9,704 bases of DNA from CAYUNT01 sp964446285 (GTDB lineage: Bacteria; Sumerlaeota; Sumerlaeia; SLMS01; CAYUNT01), in contig CAYUNT010000177.1 in the NCBI GenBank assembly GCA_964446285.1, forward strand, positions 1 to 9,704. Direction: 5' to 3'. Shown here in pieces: positions 7,263 through 9,704 of the stretch. A program made the position numbers and the translations under genes. The notes under the pieces are model-generated. The model was not told the DNA's origin, did no database searches, and saw nothing but the letters and a program-made list of their open reading frames with translations. Positions within the stretch are counted from its first letter, which is position 1. Every line of letters starts with the position of its first letter.

Positions 7263-7328
7263 CCACGAAAAACGCGAAAAGAACGAAAGAAGAAAGAAGT
7301 CCCATTTCGTTTTTTTGAACTTTTCGCG
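7263..7328. terminator. Bidirectional terminator-like hairpin built from an ACCACGAA-type repeat
   Basis: CGCGAAAAG (7273-7281) pairs with CTTTTCGCG (7320-7328), and inside it AACGAAA (7282-7288) pairs with TTTCGTT (7305-7311), with an 8-base bulge at 7312-7319. Read on the minus strand the outer stem is followed by TTTTT (7272-7268), ending the tRNA transcript. Read on the plus strand the inner stem is followed by a T-run (7310-7316), ending the URO-D-like gene transcript. The outer ends CCACGAAA (7263-7270) and CTTTGTGG (7336-7343, running into the tRNA CCA) extend the symmetry. The purine-rich block at 7236-7300 is of low complexity. Confidence 0.5.
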
Positions 7329-7340
7329 GTTAATTCTTTG

Positions 7341-7417
7341 TGGTGCGCCCGGAGGGACTCGAACCCCCAACCGTGCGGTCCGAAGCCGCATGCTCTATCC
7401 AATTGAGCTACGGGCGC
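7341..7417 (-). tRNA. tRNA-Arg (anticodon UCG)
   Basis: On the minus strand a full cloverleaf reads from 7417 down to 7341. The acceptor stem is GCGCCCG with CGGGCGC (7 bp), the D arm GCTC/GAGC, the anticodon stem TGCGG/CCGCA around the loop CTTCGGA, and the T arm GGGGG/CCCTC around TTCGAGT. Anticodon positions 34-36 are TCG, which reads arginine codon CGA (and by wobble others in the CGN box). The variable loop is five bases, the discriminator is A, and CCA is encoded (7343-7341). Length is 77 bases with CCA. All stems are intact with one G-U pair, so it should be functional. Confidence 0.97.
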
Positions 7418-7467
7418 ACACCGCCCGAAAAAATCCGCCGGAACGCCGGGGAATCTTCGGGGCAGCC

Positions 7468-7497
7468 AATACACCCCGTCTGCCCAAAATCTGGCAA
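7468..7497 (-). promoter_or_regulatory. Candidate sigma70-type promoter of tRNA-Arg
   Basis: On the minus strand TTGCCA (7497-7492, five of six matches to TTGACA) and TGTATT (7473-7468, four of six matches to TATAAT) are 18 bases apart. Transcription would start near 7461, giving a leader of about 43 bases before the mature tRNA end at 7417. The position and spacing are right for a tRNA gene, but the -10 match is moderate. Confidence 0.4.
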
Positions 7498-7556
7498 GAG
7501 GAATCCCCAAAAGGCCGTGGGGCGGCTGCGAGATCTCCTGAAAGTTGCATAGGTCC

Positions 7557-7624
7557 GTAATTCAATCTTTAGATTGTCCTCGGAATACCTCTCGAGAAGA
7601 AAGACAAACTGAAGTTTGAACTAC
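7557..7624. repeat. Inverted pair of REP-like palindromic elements
   Basis: Two related 22-bp palindromic units lie in opposite orientation 24 bp apart, at 7557-7578 and 7603-7624. The first has the core CAATCTTTAGATTG (7563-7576), the second CAAACTGAAGTTTG (7605-7618). Aligned in the same orientation they match at 18 of 22 positions, and two of the four differences are a compensating pair that keeps the stem (T/A versus A/T). That covariation argues for real hairpins rather than chance. The arrangement resembles bacterial REP/BIME elements, which are mobilised by RAYT-type transposases; no such transposase gene lies in this window. Confidence 0.65.
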
Positions 7625-7710
7625 GAACAATGGGGCTTTCGCCTGTCACTTTTAGGAGTTCCTGTTGTGCGATTTTGCGACTGGCGATGACAGGTGTGTC
7701 TGCCAGCGAC

Positions 7711-7738
7711 TTGACCTTTCTCCATTCTGTTGTATTCC
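7711..7738 (+). promoter_or_regulatory. Weak promoter candidate for the packaging genes
   Basis: TTGACC (7711-7716) matches five of six -35 bases and TATTCC (7733-7738) matches only three of six -10 bases, spaced by 16. It lies about 70 bases before the first ATG of the packaging module, a sensible distance. The poor -10 makes this a guess. Confidence 0.2.
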
Positions 7739-7808
7739 TTGCGATGGGGCGGAATTGCCTTTTGCAAGCCAGACCGCCCAGAGAAAGGGAGGAAGGGAGG
7801 AACTGTTT

Positions 7809-8480
7809 ATGCCTCGAACCCAGGCAGCGTCCACTGCCGAGTCCAAGTCTGCCGCGCCCGCCGCCGCCACTTCAACAGCAGCAGTGGCCGCAGATGTGCC
7901 CGCCGCTCCCAAGCGCAAAGCCGTCAGGGCCAGGCGCGCGAAAAAACCGTCCGACAAGTCCGACCCGTCTGGCCCATCCGACAAGTCTGAGAAGTCCGAC
8001 TCGTCCGAACCGCCCGCTGCGCCTTGTCCGGAATGGATTCAGCGCATCGAGCGCCTATACGACCGCGCCGAGGCCTTGCTCGCCGCCTGGATGGGCGCGT
8101 TCTGGATGCCGCCGCCCGGCGAAGCGTTTGCCGAGTTGTCAGAGGATTTGCCCGGCAACGACGCGCCGTCTGGCACCTCGGGAGTTGCGCCTGCCGCCGG
8201 TCTGTATCCCCCGGGCCTGGATGCCCCCCTGCGCGAGCCACCTGCGCTCCGCGATCTCTCCGCCGCTCTTATCTGCCTGCGCCGCATTCAGGACGCCCGG
8301 ATCGCCCTGGATCGCGGACTTCTCGATCCCAGCGCCAATCCAGCAGCAGGAGGTTCCCCCAATGGAGACGAGGGAAATGGAATTGATATTAACACTCTCC
8401 ACACAGCAGTTTCTCGAGTATTGCGCCCAGGCTCCTCCGCGCAGGCGGAAGACCTTGATGAAGACCCGCTGCGCGATTGA
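7809..8480 (+). CDS. Low-complexity protein in the small-terminase position
   Basis: The 223-residue protein has an Ala/Ser/Pro-rich start (1-34), a basic patch KRKAVRARRAKK (35-46), a Ser/Asp/Lys repeat (48-68), a helical stretch (about 74-99), a Pro/Gly-rich linker, a helix LRDLSAALICLRRIQDARIA (about 148-166) and an acidic tail. ATG 7809 is chosen because GGGAGGA (7795-7801) lies at 7 bases. The position directly before a large terminase, and the late helix, which resembles the short 'ALK..Q..RLALG' helix seen in some small terminases, suggest a DNA-recognition partner. No clear helix-turn-helix is visible, so this is inference from context. Its 3' end overlaps the large terminase gene by 119 bp in another frame. 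The 48-68 segment is written by a 9-bp DNA repeat. Confidence 0.7.
   Translation: MPRTQAASTAESKSAAPAAATSTAAVAADVPAAPKRKAVRARRAKKPSDKSDPSGPSDKSEKSDSSEPPAAPCPEWIQRIERLYDRAEALLAAWMGAFWMPPPGEAFAELSEDLPGNDAPSGTSGVAPAAGLYPPGLDAPLREPPALRDLSAALICLRRIQDARIALDRGLLDPSANPAAGGSPNGDEGNGIDINTLHTAVSRVLRPGSSAQAEDLDEDPLRD
7949..8011 (+). repeat. Seven-unit 9-bp tandem repeat inside the small packaging gene
   Basis: Seven 9-base units in register, consensus GTCCGACNN: GTCCGACAA, GTCCGACCC, GTCTGGCCC, ATCCGACAA, GTCTGAGAA, GTCCGACTC and GTCCGAACC. They encode three-residue steps (SDK, SDP, SGP, SDK, SEK, SDS, SEP) at residues 48-68. Because 9 is a multiple of 3, expansion or loss keeps the frame. The block joins a basic, Ala-rich N-terminus to the helical part and probably acts as a flexible linker. 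Confidence 0.75.
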
Positions 8481-9704
8481 CACGCGCTTGTTCGCGGAGT
8501 GGTTTTTTCCGCATCATTGCCGGCTGGAATTTTCGCCGTTTCATTGCGATCTGCTCGCCACGCATCCCGGTCCGCAGGCGGCCGCCTCGCTCGCCGAACG
8601 CCAAGGCCGCCGCCTCGCCGTGGCCGCCCCGCGCGGAGCGGCGAAAACGACCGTCGTCTCGCTCATTCTCACGCTTCATGACATCCTTTACCGTTTCGAG
8701 CAATACATCGTCCTGATTTCGGCCACGCTCAAACAAGCGGCGCAGCGGCTGCGCAATCTGCGGGCGGAAATCATCAACAATGAACGCTTGCGCACCGTGT
8801 TTCGGCGCGAACTCGAACGCGCGGGGCCGTTTCGCGCCCAGACGATGACGGTCAATCAGGTCCAGATGGACGTTTTTGGCTGCGGGGCGGAAATCCGAGG
8901 TCTTTCAAGTGGTCCCTGGCGTCCGACGCGCATCATCCTCGACGACGCCGAAGACAGCGAGGCGGTCGAGTCGCCGACGCAGCGTGAAAAACTGGCCGAT
9001 TGGTTCCATGAAGTGGTTGAGAACCTCGGCGATCGCTATACCAACCTCGAAGTGATCGGCACGATCCTTCACCCGGAAAGCCTTCTGGCAAATCTGCTTC
9101 GGCGTCCGGACTTCGAGGCGCGGCGCTACCGGTCGATCGAGGCGTTCAGCCCGCGCGCTGACTTATGGGCCGAATGGCGGCGGCGGTTTGTCGATCTTTC
9201 GAATCCGCGCCGAATCGAGGCGGCGCGGCGCTACTTTCGCGTCAATCGCGAGGCCATGCTCGCCGGAACGCGCATCCTGTGGCCTGCTAAAGAGACATAT
9301 TATGATTTGATGGTCCAACTGGCCACGCGCGGGCGCCGGGCGTTTTACCAGGAAAAACAAAATGAACCGCTCGGGGCGGGGGCGGCGGTGTTCGACGCCG
9401 AGGGCGTGGCGCGGTTCCGGCGCGTCGAAGGCGAACTTGTCCTGACGGCGTCCGCAGTGGCGGCCGGCGGAGTATTGCTAAACGCGCGCGCACCCGATCC
9501 GTTTGCGGCCAATGAGTCCCATGCTGCCTCGTGCTTGTCTGAAAACCAGGGAAAAAAACATGGACGAGACGTCCAAGCCACCGGTGGCAATCCGTCAATG
9601 TCAAGCAGCCAGGCGGGCGGGCCGCGGCGTGTGGCGCTCGATTCGCTGCGGATCGTTGCGTTTCTCGATCCGGCGCTCGGACGCGGCGCGGGCGGAGGAG
9701 GGGG
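8362..9704 (+). CDS. Phage-type terminase large subunit, partial at the window end
   Basis: 447 codons are present and the frame is open to the last base, so the C-terminus is missing. The ATPase part has Walker A APRGAAKTT (89-97), LISATLKQAAQRL (118-130), Walker B IILDDAED (191-198, with Asp194/Asp195 and Glu197) and the coupling motif IGTILHPESLL (232-242). FYQEKQNEPLGAGAAVFD (328-345) is the family segment that precedes the nuclease. AFLDPALG (433-440) gives the first nuclease acid, Asp436. It would pump DNA into a phage or gene-transfer-agent capsid and cut it. Between Asp345 and Asp436 there are about 90 residues where I expect about 30, so residues about 362-428 look like an insertion. 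ATG 8362 has AGGAGGT at 7 bases; ATG 8458 (Met33) is an alternative that would cut the overlap with the gene before from 119 to 23 bp. Confidence 0.9.
   Translation, partial: METREMELILTLSTQQFLEYCAQAPPRRRKTLMKTRCAIDTRLFAEWFFPHHCRLEFSPFHCDLLATHPGPQAAASLAERQGRRLAVAAPRGAAKTTVVSLILTLHDILYRFEQYIVLISATLKQAAQRLRNLRAEIINNERLRTVFRRELERAGPFRAQTMTVNQVQMDVFGCGAEIRGLSSGPWRPTRIILDDAEDSEAVESPTQREKLADWFHEVVENLGDRYTNLEVIGTILHPESLLANLLRRPDFEARRYRSIEAFSPRADLWAEWRRRFVDLSNPRRIEAARRYFRVNREAMLAGTRILWPAKETYYDLMVQLATRGRRAFYQEKQNEPLGAGAAVFDAEGVARFRRVEGELVLTASAVAAGGVLLNARAPDPFAANESHAASCLSENQGKKHGRDVQATGGNPSMSSSQAGGPRRVALDSLRIVAFLDPALGRGAGGGG
9561..9588. repeat. Two adjacent palindromes inside the large terminase gene
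   Basis: TGGAC (9561-9565) and GTCCA (9571-9575) flank GAGAC, and GCCACCGGTGGC (9577-9588) is a perfect 12-bp palindrome one base later. They encode residues 400-409 (read HGRDVQATGG), in the middle of the Ser/Gly/Ala-rich insertion before the nuclease motif. Base composition differs locally, with a seven-A run at 9552-9558. From memory, ACATGGRCGAGACGYCCATG-like palindromes are common between genes in some PVC-group and related uncultured genomes; I cannot verify that here. Confidence 0.55.

Larger units (their letters stand above)
7418..7808. other. Intergenic region between tRNA-Arg and the packaging genes
   Basis: About 390 bases with no convincing gene. It contains the tRNA promoter candidate, an inverted pair of REP-like palindromes (7557-7624), a weak plus-strand promoter candidate near 7711-7738 and a very purine-rich ribosome site ending at 7801. 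CCTGTCA near 7644 and TGACAGG near 7688 form a distant inverted repeat of unclear meaning. The frame of the downstream gene stays open leftwards to about 7665 but that extension is Cys-rich, has no ribosome site and is not credible protein. Confidence 0.5.

Noticed and set aside
7341..7808. tRNA-Arg as a phage attachment site for the packaging genes
   Set aside because: Phages usually use the 3' part of a tRNA and then lie on that side; here the packaging genes lie on the 5' side, and no repeat of the tRNA 3' end or integrase is seen.
7665..7808. 48-codon upstream extension of the small packaging gene
   Set aside because: It is Cys-rich, has no ribosome site, and ATG 7809 has an ideal one.
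7949..8011. CRISPR array
   Set aside because: Units are 9 bp in direct tandem without spacers and lie in frame within a gene.
9287..9604. 105-codon minus-strand frame opposite the terminase insertion
   Set aside because: It is antisense to a well-supported gene and exists because the insertion with its palindromes reads open in several frames.

Overview
The window looks like a chromosomal piece of a GC-rich, free-living, probably uncultured bacterium. Three things suggest a PVC-type or Sumerlaeota/Hydrogenedentota-type genome: a cytosolic two-component/cyclic-di-GMP module, a non-heme uroporphyrinogen-decarboxylase-like enzyme and a GT-C membrane glycosyltransferase, all sitting among several families of short intergenic repeats. 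This placement is inference; no marker gene fixes the phylum.

Layout. Bases 1-530 hold no convincing gene but contain a strong intrinsic terminator (194-219) and a structured, attenuator-like leader (423-468). A 16-codon leader ORF (531-581) with a better ribosome binding site than the gene behind it is followed by a soluble histidine kinase with a degenerate receiver domain (589-1713). After a 235-bp gap comes a REC-PAS-GAF-PAS-GGDEF diguanylate cyclase (1949-4222). The pair reads as one pathway: the kinase phosphorylates the intact receiver of the cyclase, which makes cyclic di-GMP. A convergent minus-strand gene (4261-5874) encodes a polytopic glycosyltransferase of the PMT_2/ArnT-like type. 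A 334-bp gap with two hairpins separates it from a plus-strand URO-D-fold enzyme (6209-7231). That gene converges on a minus-strand tRNA-Arg(UCG) (7341-7417), with a shared bidirectional terminator-like hairpin between them. 

From 7418 rightwards the window changes character. An inverted pair of REP-like palindromes (7557-7624) precedes a phage-type DNA packaging module: a low-complexity, small-terminase-like protein (7809-8480) overlapping by 119 bp the large terminase gene (8362 to beyond the window end). The large terminase has Walker A, Walker B and coupling motifs and the first nuclease aspartate, so the ATPase part looks functional. No integrase is visible.

The most unusual signal is that short repeats of intergenic type appear inside both packaging genes without breaking the frame: seven copies of a 9-bp unit in the small gene, and a pair of palindromes in a roughly 60-residue insertion between the ATPase and nuclease parts of the large gene. 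This resembles the in-frame palindromic elements known from Rickettsia.
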